64,000 bases of DNA from Paenibacillus lautus NBRC 15380 (GCF_004000945.1 NZ_BIMF01000002.1:682001-746000); one strand, 5' to 3'; positions 25,775 to 35,848 are shown, counted from the stretch's first letter. Made by a program: numbers and translations. The notes: generated by a model not told the origin, from the letters alone.

Positions 25775-27029
25775 ACAATTTACGATCTTTCATGCTTTGG
25801 AGGGCCATAAGCACACCATATTTAACATGAGAGTAGGTCAAGCCGCCTTGCATATAACCGATATATGGAGATCGGATCGGCGCGTCCGCGGATAATTCAA
25901 GGCTTCCTCCCTGGATGAACGTACCTGCCGCCATGATGACGGGATGTTCGTATCCAGGCATATCCCAAGGCTCAGGCACCACATGACTATCGACTGCCGC
26001 AGCCCGCTGAATCCCTTGAACAAAAGCGATTAGATGATCCGCTCCGGTAAACGATACGGCCTGGATCAAATCGGTTCGTTCATCCTGCCAGCCCGGCTTG
26101 GTTGTGAACCCTACCGCCTCAAACATCGCGGCAGCATAAATGCTGCCCTTGACCGCTTGTCCAACCGTGGATGGTGCCAGGAATAATCCCTGATAGATGC
26201 CTCGGGTCGTTCCCAGCATCGCCCCCACTTCTCGTCCGATTCCGGGAGCGGTCAGCCGATAGGCTGCCTTATCCACATAGGCGGCTTTACCGCATATGTA
26301 GCCGCCGGTTTCGGCAATGCCGCCGCCAGGGTTTTTGATAAGAGAACCCGCCATCAAATCAACGCCAACTTCCGTCGGTTCCAATCGCTCCGTAAACTCG
26401 CCGTAACAGTTATCAACAAAAACAATCAAATCCTGACGGATGGACCGGATCCGGCTGACCATGTCACCAATCTGGGAAACCGTGAACGAAGAACGCCAAT
26501 CATATCCACGGGAACGCTGGATACCGATAACCTTGGTTGAAGGCGTGATTGCCCTCTCTACCCGCTCCCAATCCATATCCCCTTGTTCTGTTAGCGCAAC
26601 CTCCTGATAACCGATTCCGAAATCTCGAAGGGACCCGTTACCGTCCCCGGGTTCGCCAATCACTTTATGGAGGGTGTCATAGGGACGCCCCGAAATATAC
26701 AACAGCTCATCTCCCGGCCTTAACACACCAAACAGTGCTGTTGAGATCGTATGGGTACCGGAAGCAAAATGCGGCCTCACCAGGGCAGATTCGGCTCCAA
26801 ATACGTCTGCGTAGACTTCATCCAGCACTTCACGGCCGCGATCATTATATGCATACCCGGTGGAAGCCGCAAAATGAAAATCACTCACCTGAAACTTCTG
26901 GAAAGCATCGATCACCTTCCACTGATTAAAATCAACGATAGCGTCGATCTCCCGTAAACGCTGCCCGATTTTGGATTCAATCTCACTGCTCAATTCAAGT
27001 ATATCTTGCGAAAATCTTGCCATGACCAA
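25770..27029 (-). CDS. Methionine gamma-lyase family protein (YnbB-like, PLP aminotransferase fold)
   Basis: 419 aa. Aluminium-resistance/YnbB family: ASGTHTISTALFGVLRPGDELLY, VFVDNCYGEF, and the PLP-lysine region MAGSLIKNPGGGIAETGGYI. The reading starts at a TTG (27027-27029) with GAGGAG 7 bases upstream; an ATG two codons later is the alternative. The family resembles cystathionine/methionine gamma-lyases, but the true substrate is not known. It lies between hflX and glnR as in Bacillus. Confidence 0.88.
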   Translation of the reverse strand: MVMARFSQDILELSSEIESKIGQRLREIDAIVDFNQWKVIDAFQKFQVSDFHFAASTGYAYNDRGREVLDEVYADVFGAESALVRPHFASGTHTISTALFGVLRPGDELLYISGRPYDTLHKVIGEPGDGNGSLRDFGIGYQEVALTEQGDMDWERVERAITPSTKVIGIQRSRGYDWRSSFTVSQIGDMVSRIRSIRQDLIVFVDNCYGEFTERLEPTEVGVDLMAGSLIKNPGGGIAETGGYICGKAAYVDKAAYRLTAPGIGREVGAMLGTTRGIYQGLFLAPSTVGQAVKGSIYAAAMFEAVGFTTKPGWQDERTDLIQAVSFTGADHLIAFVQGIQRAAAVDSHVVPEPWDMPGYEHPVIMAAGTFIQGGSLELSADAPIRSPYIGYMQGGLTYSHVKYGVLMALQSMKDRKLL

Positions 27030-27123
27030 CTGCTCTCTCCTCTTTTACACATGATGTCTCACATCTTAACACATATTTTTATTTCATAGAACTCTGCAAT
27101 GGATGGACACCCTGAACACGCAA

Positions 27124-27148
27124 TATAAGCCCCATACAGGGGCTTATA
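27124..27148 (-). terminator. Hairpin after hflX, possible terminator
   Basis: Perfect inverted repeat TATAAGCCCC / GGGGCTTATA with a five-base loop, 20 bases beyond the hflX stop. The T-tract is weak, so it may only attenuate. Confidence 0.5.
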
Positions 27149-27167
27149 CGACGATTCCTATTGATGG

Positions 27168-28460
27168 CTAAGATCCATTCTGAACGTAATCATGAAGCAA
27201 ATAACCCATTTTCTCATAATCGGCTTTATTGATTCGAACTTCATAGAGGATATCATTCTCATCAAAAGACTGCTCCAGCACATCTCCGACACGGTATACA
27301 ACCGAGTTCAGATCGCCGCGGTCAGCCGGAATCCGGAACGTCACGTTCCCTCCGGACAGCTGGTCCTGAATCGCTTCACGGACTATTTCCAAATCCTGAT
27401 CATGATACGCACTAATCTTTAATTGACCATCCCCGGTAGGCAGCATCTCCAGCTGATCCGGTTCACATGCGTCCTTCTTGTTAAACAGAACGATTTGCGG
27501 TTTATCCGCCGCCCCCAAATCCTGAAGTATGGATTGCACGACTGCCATCTGTTCGTCCCGCATAGGGGAAGAAGCATCTACGACATGAAGAATCAGATCG
27601 GCTTCGTTGACTTCTTCCAGCGTCGCACGGAACGACGCTACCAGATCATGAGGAAGGTTCTGTATAAATCCTACGGTATCCGTAAGGACAACTTCTTTGC
27701 CGCTCGGCAGCTCCAACACACGCGACGTGGGATCCAGCGTAGCAAACAATTGATTTTCGATATAAACGTCTGCGGCCGTTAACCGGTTCAGCAATGTTGA
27801 CTTGCCGGCATTGGTATAACCGACCAGGGCAACCTGTACGGCGCCGCTCTTCTTCCGGCGCTCCCGATGAAGCGTCCGATGCCGGGTGACTTCATCCAAC
27901 TGCCGCTTCAGGTCGCTGATTCTGTCCCGGATATGCCTGCGGTCGGTTTCGAGCTTGCTTTCCCCTGGTCCGCGTGTCCCGATCCCCGCTCCGAGCCTGG
28001 ACAGATTCTTACCATGACCCGACAACCGCGGGAGCAAATAAGTAAGCTGAGCTAACTCCACCTGGATAATCCCCTCACGGGTCTTCGCTCGCTGAGCGAA
28101 AATGTCCAGTATCAATTGAGTGCGGTCGATAATTTTCACATCGAGTGATTCTTCCAGATTTCGAACCTGCGCGCCGGATAATTCCTGATCAAAAATGGCC
28201 GTTGTTGCACCCAAGCCATCAATCGCCATACGCAGCTCTTCAACCTTCCCTTTGCCGATGAACCACTTGGAATCCGGAACTTCGCGATTCTGTGTAATGA
28301 CATCCAGCACCACCACTCCAGCGGTTTCAGCTAGCTGAACCAACTCCTGCAGCGAGTGTTCCGGATTCATTCCTGAGCGTTTAACCGCATCCGTCACCAA
28401 ACTGACCAAAACGGCTTTATCTTCGATCTCTGTCCGGGTATCATGCGTTATATTTGTCAT
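27168..28460 (-). CDS. hflX: Ribosome-associated GTPase HflX
   Basis: 430 aa from ATG 28458-28460 (MTNITHDTRT) with AAGGAG 8 bases upstream, preferred over a longer in-frame reading. An N-terminal HflX domain (SKWFIGKGKVEEL, FDQELSGAQVRNLEE) leads to a glycine-rich linker, then the GTPase domain: G1 GYTNAGKST, DTVGFIQNLP, and FNKKDACE (the NKxD equivalent). HflX rescues or splits stalled ribosomes. It lies between spoVK and ynbB as in Bacillus. Confidence 0.95.
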   Translation of the reverse strand: MTNITHDTRTEIEDKAVLVSLVTDAVKRSGMNPEHSLQELVQLAETAGVVVLDVITQNREVPDSKWFIGKGKVEELRMAIDGLGATTAIFDQELSGAQVRNLEESLDVKIIDRTQLILDIFAQRAKTREGIIQVELAQLTYLLPRLSGHGKNLSRLGAGIGTRGPGESKLETDRRHIRDRISDLKRQLDEVTRHRTLHRERRKKSGAVQVALVGYTNAGKSTLLNRLTAADVYIENQLFATLDPTSRVLELPSGKEVVLTDTVGFIQNLPHDLVASFRATLEEVNEADLILHVVDASSPMRDEQMAVVQSILQDLGAADKPQIVLFNKKDACEPDQLEMLPTGDGQLKISAYHDQDLEIVREAIQDQLSGGNVTFRIPADRGDLNSVVYRVGDVLEQSFDENDILYEVRINKADYEKMGYLLHDYVQNGS

Positions 28461-28581
28461 ATAGCCAACTCCTTCTAACATTACGTCTCCTAATTTAACT
28501 AACCGCTGCTGCCTGCAATAAACATTATGATCCAAAGAAAGCAGCGTTACCCCTTCATTATGTTCGAATACAAGCTTAAAA

Positions 28582-29565
28582 TCATTGTATTTTTCCGTTT
28601 AACTTAAAGTCCTCCGGCCGCAGGGTCATAAGCTCCAGCTTACCGGGATTTCCGGTTACGTACTGATTCAGCAGTCGAACCGATTGATTCCTTATCGATT
28701 TCTCGATAACATTCCGTACGTAACGCGCATTACTGAAGGCGTGTAGTCCGTGATCCTTCTCCAACTGCAGGTGTTCCTTCAGCTTGCTCAGCGACTGCGG
28801 CATCAAGATATAATCCCTCTCCTTCGCCATCAGCTCCGAAATCTGGATCAATTGATCCAAATTGTAATCCGGGAAGTCCATCTGGATCGGAAAACGGGAA
28901 TACAGGCCGGGATTCGAATCCATAAAAAAATCAATCTCATCGCTGTAGCCTGCCAAAATAAGAATGAACTGATTTTTATGATCCTCCATCGCCTTGACCA
29001 GTGTATCGATCGCTTCCTTGCCAAAATCCTTCTCACCGCCGCGCGCCAAACTGTAAGCCTCGTCGATGAACAGAATTCCTCCAAGCGCTTTTTTGACCAA
29101 TTCTCTGGTCTTCTGTGCCGTGTGACCGATATATTCACCTACGAGATCCGCCCGTTCCACTTCGACCAGGTGACCCTTATTAAGCACGCCCATCTTCTGA
29201 AACAGCTTTGCCACGATACGGGCGACGGTGGTTTTCCCAGTTCCGGGGTTTCCTTTAAAAATCATATGGTACACATGACCGCCACTTAATAAGCCTGCTT
29301 CCGTACGCATCTGGGCCACTTGAAGCAAAGCATAGATTTCAAATACCAGGTCCTTGATTTGTTCGAGACCTACCAGTTGATCCAGCTCTTTCTGTATTTC
29401 CTGGAATAGACTGTGCTGGGAAACAGGGTTTGGCGAAGGGGCCGGTTCCCGTTCCGGAACCGCACTGCTGATGAGTGGAGGTTCCGCGCTGCGGAGCACG
29501 ACATTAATCTGCCTGGATGGCCGTCCTTCAGATCGGCCGTTAGCGGCCGTTACACGCCCGTTCAT
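28582..29565 (-). CDS. spoVK: Stage V sporulation protein K, AAA ATPase
   Basis: 327 aa. A low-complexity N-terminus of about 60 residues is followed by an AAA module: Walker A GNPGTGKTT, Walker B ILFIDEAYSL, sensor region FILILAGYSDEI and the arginine-finger area SRFPIQMDFPDY. The CbbX/SpoVK family. SpoVK is needed for spore maturation. GAGGTGAGGAG precedes the ATG. It sits 121 bases upstream of hflX. Confidence 0.92.
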   Translation of the reverse strand: MNGRVTAANGRSEGRPSRQINVVLRSAEPPLISSAVPEREPAPSPNPVSQHSLFQEIQKELDQLVGLEQIKDLVFEIYALLQVAQMRTEAGLLSGGHVYHMIFKGNPGTGKTTVARIVAKLFQKMGVLNKGHLVEVERADLVGEYIGHTAQKTRELVKKALGGILFIDEAYSLARGGEKDFGKEAIDTLVKAMEDHKNQFILILAGYSDEIDFFMDSNPGLYSRFPIQMDFPDYNLDQLIQISELMAKERDYILMPQSLSKLKEHLQLEKDHGLHAFSNARYVRNVIEKSIRNQSVRLLNQYVTGNPGKLELMTLRPEDFKLNGKIQ

Positions 29566-29647
29566 TGCTCCTCACCTCTTTATCCAAAGGGCTGACTATC
29601 TATTCCAATGTATTCTATTTACAGCCTGCTTATTAGAAGTTTCGTCC

Positions 29648-30301
29648 TCATAGGACACCCATGGCGATCAACAGCCGATCGGCCGTCCATTTCGTATAAG
29701 CCAGCACTTCTCTAGACTTGTGTTTGGCCATCGGCAAAACGGTAGATTCCGTTAGCGACATAGAAGGATGATCGTAACCAAGGGTTCTTGCAACCTCCAT
29801 CGCCCTCGTCCCGTGATAGTCATGGGTTATTATAATGGCGGTGTTCCACCCATGCTCCTCCATCATCGCTTGGCTGAAGAGCAAATTCTCATAAGTGCTC
29901 GTAGCTTCGTTCTCCAGGAAGATCCGTTCCCCGGGTACGCCCGCTTCGACCAAGAAATTTCTCATCCCTTCGGCTTCGGTATATGGATATCCGGGCTTAT
30001 CGAGGCCGCCTGAAACGATAAAGGTATCAAAACGGCCTGCATGGTATTCAACCAGTGCATGCTCAAGCCGTTCCCGAAGCCCCGGACTTGGCTGATCTCC
30101 CCACATGGAAGCGCCCAAGATGATGCCGACATCCGCCTTGTCCGACGGACTGCTGACGGCGCTTTCGATCTTCCAATATGCATAACCTGACCATAGCAAT
30201 CCAAGAACAACGAGAGAGAGCAAGGTAATCATCCCTCGCCGATACCATGCTCTCTTCTTAGTGCCTGCTTGTGGCAAACTCTTATGTATTTCCTGACGCA
30301 T
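29648..30301 (-). CDS. YdcF/ElyC-type DUF218 membrane protein
   Basis: 217 aa. One membrane segment at about residues 24-44, then the DUF218 domain: VGIILGASMWGDQPSPGLRERLEHAL, FIVSGGLDKPGYPYTEAEGM, ENEATSTYENL, and IITHDYHGTRAM. Family members (SanA, ElyC, YdcF) act at the envelope, some in cell-wall precursor metabolism. The start overlaps the DUF402 stop (TAATG) with GGAGG 8 bases upstream, so the pair is coupled. Confidence 0.85.
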   Translation of the reverse strand: MRQEIHKSLPQAGTKKRAWYRRGMITLLSLVVLGLLWSGYAYWKIESAVSSPSDKADVGIILGASMWGDQPSPGLRERLEHALVEYHAGRFDTFIVSGGLDKPGYPYTEAEGMRNFLVEAGVPGERIFLENEATSTYENLLFSQAMMEEHGWNTAIIITHDYHGTRAMEVARTLGYDHPSMSLTESTVLPMAKHKSREVLAYTKWTADRLLIAMGVL

Positions 30302-30858
30302 TATTTCATCCTCCTGAACTCTCCGTTATGAAATAACTGGTCGCGGTGCTTCAGAGACATCATAAAGTAAGGGAATTCATGCGCGTCGATGGCCCGAAGC
30401 AGATTCCGTGCAGTCACCTTGGCAAGCCTGTAATCATCCCGGGTAATGTCATTCCGCCCTAGGGCATCCTCAAGCTCATCTTCATCCAGCAAGAACACTT
30501 CACCATTCTTGACAACCACAACGTCCAAATACAGATCGTCAAACCAAGGGACACCCTGATCCGTTACCCCTTGTTTCTTGCAAATATCGATATACCATTG
30601 AACAATATTTCGTTTGTCATCAAACATGGCTGTCACGATGAAATGGCTGTCCTTCGGATAATACTGCAGCCATGAATAGCCTTTGTCCGCGATTCGGTAG
30701 GTATGACGGCCATACGTCTTCCACAACGGTTCTTTCAGGCCATATATGGTATATAACGTGAGATACCCTGTAAATTGCTCACATTCCACATACCGGGAAG
30801 TGAAGTGCCGGCGGGTGATACGGCGCCAATTCGCCCGATCTCCGAATTTACGTTTCAT
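30301..30858 (-). CDS. DUF402 protein, likely nucleoside di/triphosphate phosphatase
   Basis: 185 aa from ATG 30856-30858 with GGAGG 9 bases upstream. The DUF402 barrel shows GYSWLQYYPKDSHFIVTAMFDDKRNIVQWYIDI, then WFDDLYLDVVVVKNGEVFLLDEDEL. The acidic metal-binding residues (DDLYLD, DEDEL) are those seen in the family, related to FAU-1-like proteins with nucleotide phosphatase activity. It is followed directly by the YdcF-type gene. Confidence 0.85.
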   Translation of the reverse strand: MKRKFGDRANWRRITRRHFTSRYVECEQFTGYLTLYTIYGLKEPLWKTYGRHTYRIADKGYSWLQYYPKDSHFIVTAMFDDKRNIVQWYIDICKKQGVTDQGVPWFDDLYLDVVVVKNGEVFLLDEDELEDALGRNDITRDDYRLAKVTARNLLRAIDAHEFPYFMMSLKHRDQLFHNGEFRRMK

Positions 30859-30913
30859 GGAACTTTTCCTCCCCATTCGTATTCCCAGCTTACCACATTT
30901 GGGTTTCACACTC

Positions 30914-30948
30914 AAAACAAAGAAGCCTCCGCAATCATGCGGAGGCTC
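30914..30948 (-). terminator. Terminator of the class A PBP gene
   Basis: Perfect inverted repeat GCCTCCGCA / TGCGGAGGC with a four-base loop (30925-30946), followed on the minus strand by TTCTTTGTTTT. Confidence 0.8.
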
Positions 30949-30957
30949 TCAAGTTCA

Positions 30958-33636
30958 TCATGGGCTGTCTTGGAACTCGTCAGATCCGTCAACCGGATCC
31001 GACGGATCCACAATGGTTCCCGGTACCGTAGGAATATTGCCCGAATCGGTGTCGGTTCCTCCAGTGCCTGTGTCACCATTGCTAGATCCATCTCCTGAGC
31101 CATCCGATCCATTGCCAGGATCTTGACCATCTTGGCCATTCCCGGCTCCGTTTCCATCGTCAGGAGGGTTCGTTCCATTACCATTACCGTTCCCGTTCCC
31201 GTTGCCATTGCCTGGGCCTTCACCATTCCCATTGCCTGGCTCGCCATTACCGTTGCCATTTCCGTTCCCGTTGCCATTCCCAGGAGGAAACTCGTTTCCT
31301 GCTCCGTTGTCACCTTCATCAACCGGAGGCGGTTCCTGGGTGTCCCCCGGATCGGGTTCAAGATCCTCAGGCGGCAATTCCTCGGAAACGGCCACAATCT
31401 GCAGAATGTTCGAAGGTGCCGACTCCTGGTTCGTCGACGGGTCTATAGCGGTCACATAATAATCATAGGTCAATCCCTCCATTGCGCTCAAATCCTCAAT
31501 GGACGTACCATTCAAGGCATCGAGAATCGGGGTGTATTCCGATTCCGACGTTTCCTTACGGTACACGCGGTATTGAACGTTGCCCTGAACCGGATTCCAG
31601 CTCAGTGATACGGTCTGAGATTCCCCATTATAGGAACCTGTCAAACCGCTGACTGCGGCTAATGTCGTTTCTTCTACAGGCGGCTGAACCGGCTCGGTAT
31701 TCGGGAAGCTCTTCGCTTCATAGCCCTGAACCGCCTTCTCCATCACTTTGCCCCATAAGGAAGCGGAGATCGAACTGCTTCGTTTCAGCAGATGCTGCCG
31801 GTCAGGGGTATCATAACCCATCCATACAGCTGCCGTTAACTCCGGCGTATATCCGACAAACCATACGTCGCGGTTTGAGCTGACGCCCTTATAGCCGCTC
31901 TGCGTGGTTCCGGTCTTACCGGCTACCGGACGGCTGATCCGAGCATTTCTACCCGTTCCGTCCTCTACAACGCGCTTCATCATGTCTGTCATTTGCGAAG
32001 CCGTCGAAGCGCTCATCACGCGCTTCCCTTTGCTGCCTTTATTCTCAAACACAACCTTGCCTTTGCTATCTTTAATCTGTTTGATCGCAAAAGCCTCTTT
32101 GAATTCTCCGCCATTGGCAAAGGCGCTGAAAGCTTGTGCCATCTCGAATGTGTTCGTACCGGTATCCATGCCGCCGAGGGCCAGGGATAAGTTCGCATCG
32201 CCTTCGGTCATCTTGATGCCGAGACTCTGAGCGAACTCAAATCCGGTTTTTACGCCGATTTGGTTCAACAGCCATACGGCCGGAATGTTTTCGGAACGCT
32301 GAATCGCTTCCGGCATACCAATCGTTTCCGAATATCCGTGCAGGTTATTTGGGCAATAATTGGTGCCAAAACATTGCTTTTTATTACTTAATCTGGAGTC
32401 CTTCGTGAACTTTCCGGATTCCAGCGCCGGTGCATACGATACAATCGGCTTCAAGGCGGATCCCGGCTGACGACGGCTGTCGGTAGCCCGGCTGAACCCG
32501 CCTCGCGTATATTCCCGTCCACCGGACATGGCTACGATACCGCCGGTTTCCTGGTTAATGATGACCATAGAACCTTCCACCGGCACGTCGTCCGGACTTT
32601 CTTCAAAGTTAGCCGGATTCTTGAATTCTTCTTCCATTGCCGTCTGGGCATTCACGTCCATCGTTGTGTAAATCTGATATCCGCCAATGTTGACATCGTC
32701 CTCGGTGAGGCCCCATTTTTCTTCGGCTTCTTCCATTACATAATCGATAAACGCTGTATACTTCTGCTGTCTTTCTGGCGGTGTATAAGCATAGTCCACT
32801 TTCTTGGCTTCCGCTGCCTCTTCGGCCGTGATATACCCCTGCTGTTCCATCAAGGTCAAGACAACCGCACGACGCTCTTTGGAAAGGTCGGGATTCTTCA
32901 GCGGATTATAGCGGGATGGCCCTTTCGGCATTGCCGCAAGTGTCGCCATTTCCCATAACTTCAAATCATTCAGATCCGACTTGCCGAAATAACGCTCGGA
33001 TGCGGCTTTGATGCCGTAATAAGGTCCCCCGAAGTTAATCCGGTTCAAATACATCTCAATAATTTCCTGTTTGCTGTGCTGACGCTCAAGCGCCAGCGCG
33101 ATCGACATTTCAGTAGCCTTCCGGAAGAACGTTTTATCCCTTGTCAGGAATATATTCTTCGCCAGCTGCTGCGTGATCGTACTTCCGCCTTCGACCATGG
33201 AACGGGCCATGATATCCTTTACCGCTGCGCGGCCGATCGACCACATATCCACGCCGTTGTGCTCCATGAACCGTTTATCTTCTGTTGCAATGAATGCTTG
33301 TATCAATTTCTCCGGAATATCCTCATACTTCACAGGATCACTCTTCTGGAGGGACAGTTCGCCCATCAGCGTGCCATTACGGTCATATACCTTGGAAGTA
33401 CCGTAAGCGGTCAGCTTATCCTGATTCTGCTCCAGCAGCTTTTCGCCGCTGATCAAGATGAACAAATAACCTGCAAGCGCACAGAAGATCGCAATGACGG
33501 CCGTGAAAAACAACGCCCATGCAATTCGCTTTCCTTTGCCTTTTTTCTTCTTCGCATTCGGTTTCGTGGTTTTCGATGTCTTCGAGTTGTCTTTGTTTTT
33601 GTTCAACCTTGACATCTGATTATCTTTTCCAGCCAT
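30958..33636 (-). CDS. Class A penicillin-binding protein (PBP1A family) with FN3 domain and Gly/Asn tail
   Basis: 892 aa. A Lys-rich cytoplasmic N-terminus and one membrane segment (about 36-60) are followed by a glycosyltransferase domain (EDKRFMEHNGVD, GGSTITQQLAKN). The transpeptidase domain follows, with the SxxK serine in SALKPIVSY, an SxN-type region and KTGTT. An FN3-like domain comes at about 690-760 (LSWNPVQGNVQYRVYRKE). The last 120 residues are runs of Gly-Asn, Pro, Asp and Glu. It polymerises and crosslinks peptidoglycan on the outer membrane face. AAGGAGGGGG precedes the ATG. Confidence 0.95.
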   Translation of the reverse strand: MAGKDNQMSRLNKNKDNSKTSKTTKPNAKKKKGKGKRIAWALFFTAVIAIFCALAGYLFILISGEKLLEQNQDKLTAYGTSKVYDRNGTLMGELSLQKSDPVKYEDIPEKLIQAFIATEDKRFMEHNGVDMWSIGRAAVKDIMARSMVEGGSTITQQLAKNIFLTRDKTFFRKATEMSIALALERQHSKQEIIEMYLNRINFGGPYYGIKAASERYFGKSDLNDLKLWEMATLAAMPKGPSRYNPLKNPDLSKERRAVVLTLMEQQGYITAEEAAEAKKVDYAYTPPERQQKYTAFIDYVMEEAEEKWGLTEDDVNIGGYQIYTTMDVNAQTAMEEEFKNPANFEESPDDVPVEGSMVIINQETGGIVAMSGGREYTRGGFSRATDSRRQPGSALKPIVSYAPALESGKFTKDSRLSNKKQCFGTNYCPNNLHGYSETIGMPEAIQRSENIPAVWLLNQIGVKTGFEFAQSLGIKMTEGDANLSLALGGMDTGTNTFEMAQAFSAFANGGEFKEAFAIKQIKDSKGKVVFENKGSKGKRVMSASTASQMTDMMKRVVEDGTGRNARISRPVAGKTGTTQSGYKGVSSNRDVWFVGYTPELTAAVWMGYDTPDRQHLLKRSSSISASLWGKVMEKAVQGYEAKSFPNTEPVQPPVEETTLAAVSGLTGSYNGESQTVSLSWNPVQGNVQYRVYRKETSESEYTPILDALNGTSIEDLSAMEGLTYDYYVTAIDPSTNQESAPSNILQIVAVSEELPPEDLEPDPGDTQEPPPVDEGDNGAGNEFPPGNGNGNGNGNGNGEPGNGNGEGPGNGNGNGNGNGNGTNPPDDGNGAGNGQDGQDPGNGSDGSGDGSSNGDTGTGGTDTDSGNIPTVPGTIVDPSDPVDGSDEFQDSP
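31100..31330 (-). repeat. Coding Gly-Asn repeat tract in the PBP tail
   Basis: Degenerate six-base units (reading GGNAAY, Gly-Asn) recur many times and give blocks of up to six Gly-Asn pairs in a row. Wobble bases differ between copies, so the DNA repeat is imperfect but prone to length change. Confidence 0.75.
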
Positions 33637-33694
33637 TTGTCCCCCTCCTTACTCCCTTGCGGGATCAAGCCTTCTGACTTTGAGTCATGCCTCG

Positions 33695-33726
33695 GAAAGA
33701 AAAGAACAACCTTCTCAGGTTGCTCT
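33695..33726 (-). terminator. Terminator after hfq
   Basis: AGCAACC / GGTTGTT hairpin with a TTCTTTTCTTT tract on the minus strand, between hfq and the PBP gene. Confidence 0.65.
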
Positions 33727-33822
33727 CTGCACTCCTTATAAGCTAAACGAATTATAAACCAAAAAGTTTCAAATTAATCAGTTGACGGTATGATTTTGCT
33801 CTTTATAAATCCATTCTAAAAT

Positions 33823-34062
33823 CTATTGATCGCTGCTGTTTTCCTGCATCAGGGACACATTACGCTGCGGCATGAACGTGGAGATAGCATGCTTGTACAC
33901 CATTTGCTGACGGCCGTCGCTGTCAATCACGATGGTAAAATTGTCAAAAGCTTTGATCGTTCCACGGATCTGAAAGCCGTTTGTAAGGTATACCGTGGCC
34001 GGAATGTTCTCTTTGCGCAGTTGGTTCAAGAACGTGTCTTGGATGTTAATGGACTTGTTCAT
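33823..34062 (-). CDS. hfq: RNA chaperone Hfq
   Basis: 79 aa from ATG 34060-34062, preferred because GGGGG lies 8 bases upstream and the product then starts [16 protein letters not shown] like other Firmicute Hfq proteins. Sm1 is [23 protein letters not shown]; Sm2 is [10 protein letters not shown]. It forms an RNA-binding hexamer. It follows miaA in the same direction, the common arrangement. Confidence 0.96.
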   Translation of the reverse strand: MNKSINIQDTFLNQLRKENIPATVYLTNGFQIRGTIKAFDNFTIVIDSDGRQQMVYKHAISTFMPQRNVSLMQENSSDQ

Positions 34063-34114
34063 TAGCCGTACCCCCAATGGTTCATTTAGATTGTTTTGAA
34101 ATATATTCAAGATT

Positions 34115-35062
34115 TCAGTGAAACTTTCCTGCTATTATAGCACGGATTTTTTGATAGTTTGCAGAAAAATTTCCCGAGTCGGTGACGTCTACCCACTCGA
34201 TGTCCTTCATGTGGCGAAACCAAGATAGCTGCCGCTTAGCGAACCGGCGTGTATCGCGCTTGAGCAGCACGACGGCCTCCTCGTAGCTGAACTCCCCGCT
34301 AAGGTACGATACGATTTCTTTGTAACCCAGCCCTTGCATGGATACAAGCCCCGGAGCGAATCCTTTGTCCATGAGCGCCGCTACCTCATCAACAAGTCCC
34401 TGGCTCAGCATAAGATCAATTCGCTCTTCAATACGGTTATATAGCATTTGCCTGTCCATTGTCAAACCGACCAAGCATAAGTCATAGGGAGATTGCTTGG
34501 TTTGAGGCGCCAGCTGGGCCGAAAGTGGGACACCGGTCATATGGAATACTTCCAAAGCACGAACGACCCGACGTAGGTCATTAGGGTGAAGCCGCTCGGC
34601 CGTTTCAGGATCTACCTCTGCCAATTTTTGATGAAGAGCCTCGGCTCCATGTTCATTGGCATAGCGGAACTGCTCTTCCCGAAAAACTTCATCCGCTCCG
34701 GTCTCGCTGAACTGATACCCGTAGCACACCGACTCCACGTAAAGCCCGGTTCCGCCAACAATGAACGGAAGTTTGCCCCGCTCCGTGATCTCCGTAATAA
34801 GCCTTTGGCTCTGCTCCTGAAATTCGGCTACCGAATAGGGGTGATCGGGCTCGTGAATGTCAATGAGATGGTGGGGAACGCCTTCCATTTCCTCAGCGGA
34901 AATTTTGGCCGTTCCGATATCCATGCCCCGGTATACTTGCATCGAATCGCCGGAAATAATCTCACACCCGAATTCCTTCGCAATTTCAATGCTCATTTTG
35001 GTTTTACCTACTGCTGTAGGCCCGATGAGAACGAGCAGTTTCGGTTTGGTTTCATCTGTCAA
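34115..35062 (-). CDS. miaA: tRNA dimethylallyltransferase
   Basis: 315 aa. P-loop [32 protein letters not shown] and VGGTGLYV are hallmark MiaA motifs. It adds a dimethylallyl group to A37 of tRNAs reading UNN codons. The start is a TTG at 35060-35062 with GGAG 9 bases upstream. It overlaps the methyltransferase stop by 11 bases, so the two are coupled. Confidence 0.96.
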   Translation of the reverse strand: MTDETKPKLLVLIGPTAVGKTKMSIEIAKEFGCEIISGDSMQVYRGMDIGTAKISAEEMEGVPHHLIDIHEPDHPYSVAEFQEQSQRLITEITERGKLPFIVGGTGLYVESVCYGYQFSETGADEVFREEQFRYANEHGAEALHQKLAEVDPETAERLHPNDLRRVVRALEVFHMTGVPLSAQLAPQTKQSPYDLCLVGLTMDRQMLYNRIEERIDLMLSQGLVDEVAALMDKGFAPGLVSMQGLGYKEIVSYLSGEFSYEEAVVLLKRDTRRFAKRQLSWFRHMKDIEWVDVTDSGNFSANYQKIRAIIAGKFH

Positions 35063-35831
35063 TGGAAATCACTCCGTACGTTATTTTCGATTTTCCCCGT
35101 TCAGGCAAGCTAAAGCCAAGCCGCTCAAACTCTCCGCTGGATCGCGCTTCCTTCATCACGACGGTTTTGCGCGCGACCCTGACCGCTTCTCTCACACTTT
35201 CCATTTCCAGCGGTTCCCCATTTGCATAATGTCTCAGAGGATGGATGGAAGCCGATTCGGCGATCGGTTCACGGAACATCGGATCAAAATAAACAATGTC
35301 TACGCTCCGGTCCGGCAGCAACTTCAAATAATCCAGGTGATGGCTGTGCCTGACTTCGATTCGTCTCATCGCCTGATCACTGGCCTCCAGATGGCTTTCA
35401 TAGGTCCGAAGCCCTTCTTTTAGCAGCGCATACAAGGGCAGCGAGCTTTCCAGGGCAGTGATCCGGCTGTTCGCCCCGCCCTTGCCCGAGAATACCAGGG
35501 AGTCGGCTCCAAGCCCCGCCGTACAATCCAGTACGGAATCCCCTTCCTCCATTCCGGAAGCCTCCAGCATGGGATCGGGTTTTCCGCTCAGCACGCGTTT
35601 CAATCGGACAAACCCCATACTGGGGTGAAATTCCATGACTGAGCCGCCCGGTCCGCTTAGACGTACATGTCCGTTCAGTACGACCAGCACGTCGTCGTCT
35701 CCGAACATGCGGGCTAATTTTCGCAATGAATGACCGCCGCGCTGGACATAACGACAGCCGGTTTCCTGGGCTAAACGTTTCGCGCGCTCCACAATGTCCG
35801 GCGCTTCCGCTTCTCCAGTTGTAATAATCAT
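35052..35831 (-). CDS. RsmJ-like SAM-dependent methyltransferase
   Basis: 259 aa. SAM-binding motif VLDCTAGLGADSLVFSG, acidic strand ITALESS, and the catalytic-type motif VYFDPMFREP, as in the RsmJ (16S rRNA guanine-N2 methyltransferase) family. The N-terminal 70 residues are extra compared with the core. It lies between mutL and miaA and is translationally coupled to miaA. The substrate is inferred as RNA from family likeness only. Confidence 0.8.
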   Translation of the reverse strand: MIITTGEAEAPDIVERAKRLAQETGCRYVQRGGHSLRKLARMFGDDDVLVVLNGHVRLSGPGGSVMEFHPSMGFVRLKRVLSGKPDPMLEASGMEEGDSVLDCTAGLGADSLVFSGKGGANSRITALESSLPLYALLKEGLRTYESHLEASDQAMRRIEVRHSHHLDYLKLLPDRSVDIVYFDPMFREPIAESASIHPLRHYANGEPLEMESVREAVRVARKTVVMKEARSSGEFERLGFSLPERGKSKITYGVISIDR

Positions 35832-35848
35832 GAAGGTCCTCCTTGCTG

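Noticed and set aside
30912..31397. Met/Gly-rich minus-strand ORF and the overlapping Pro/Leu-rich plus-strand ORF
   Set aside because: Frame-shifted readings of the Gly-Asn repeat tract in the PBP gene.
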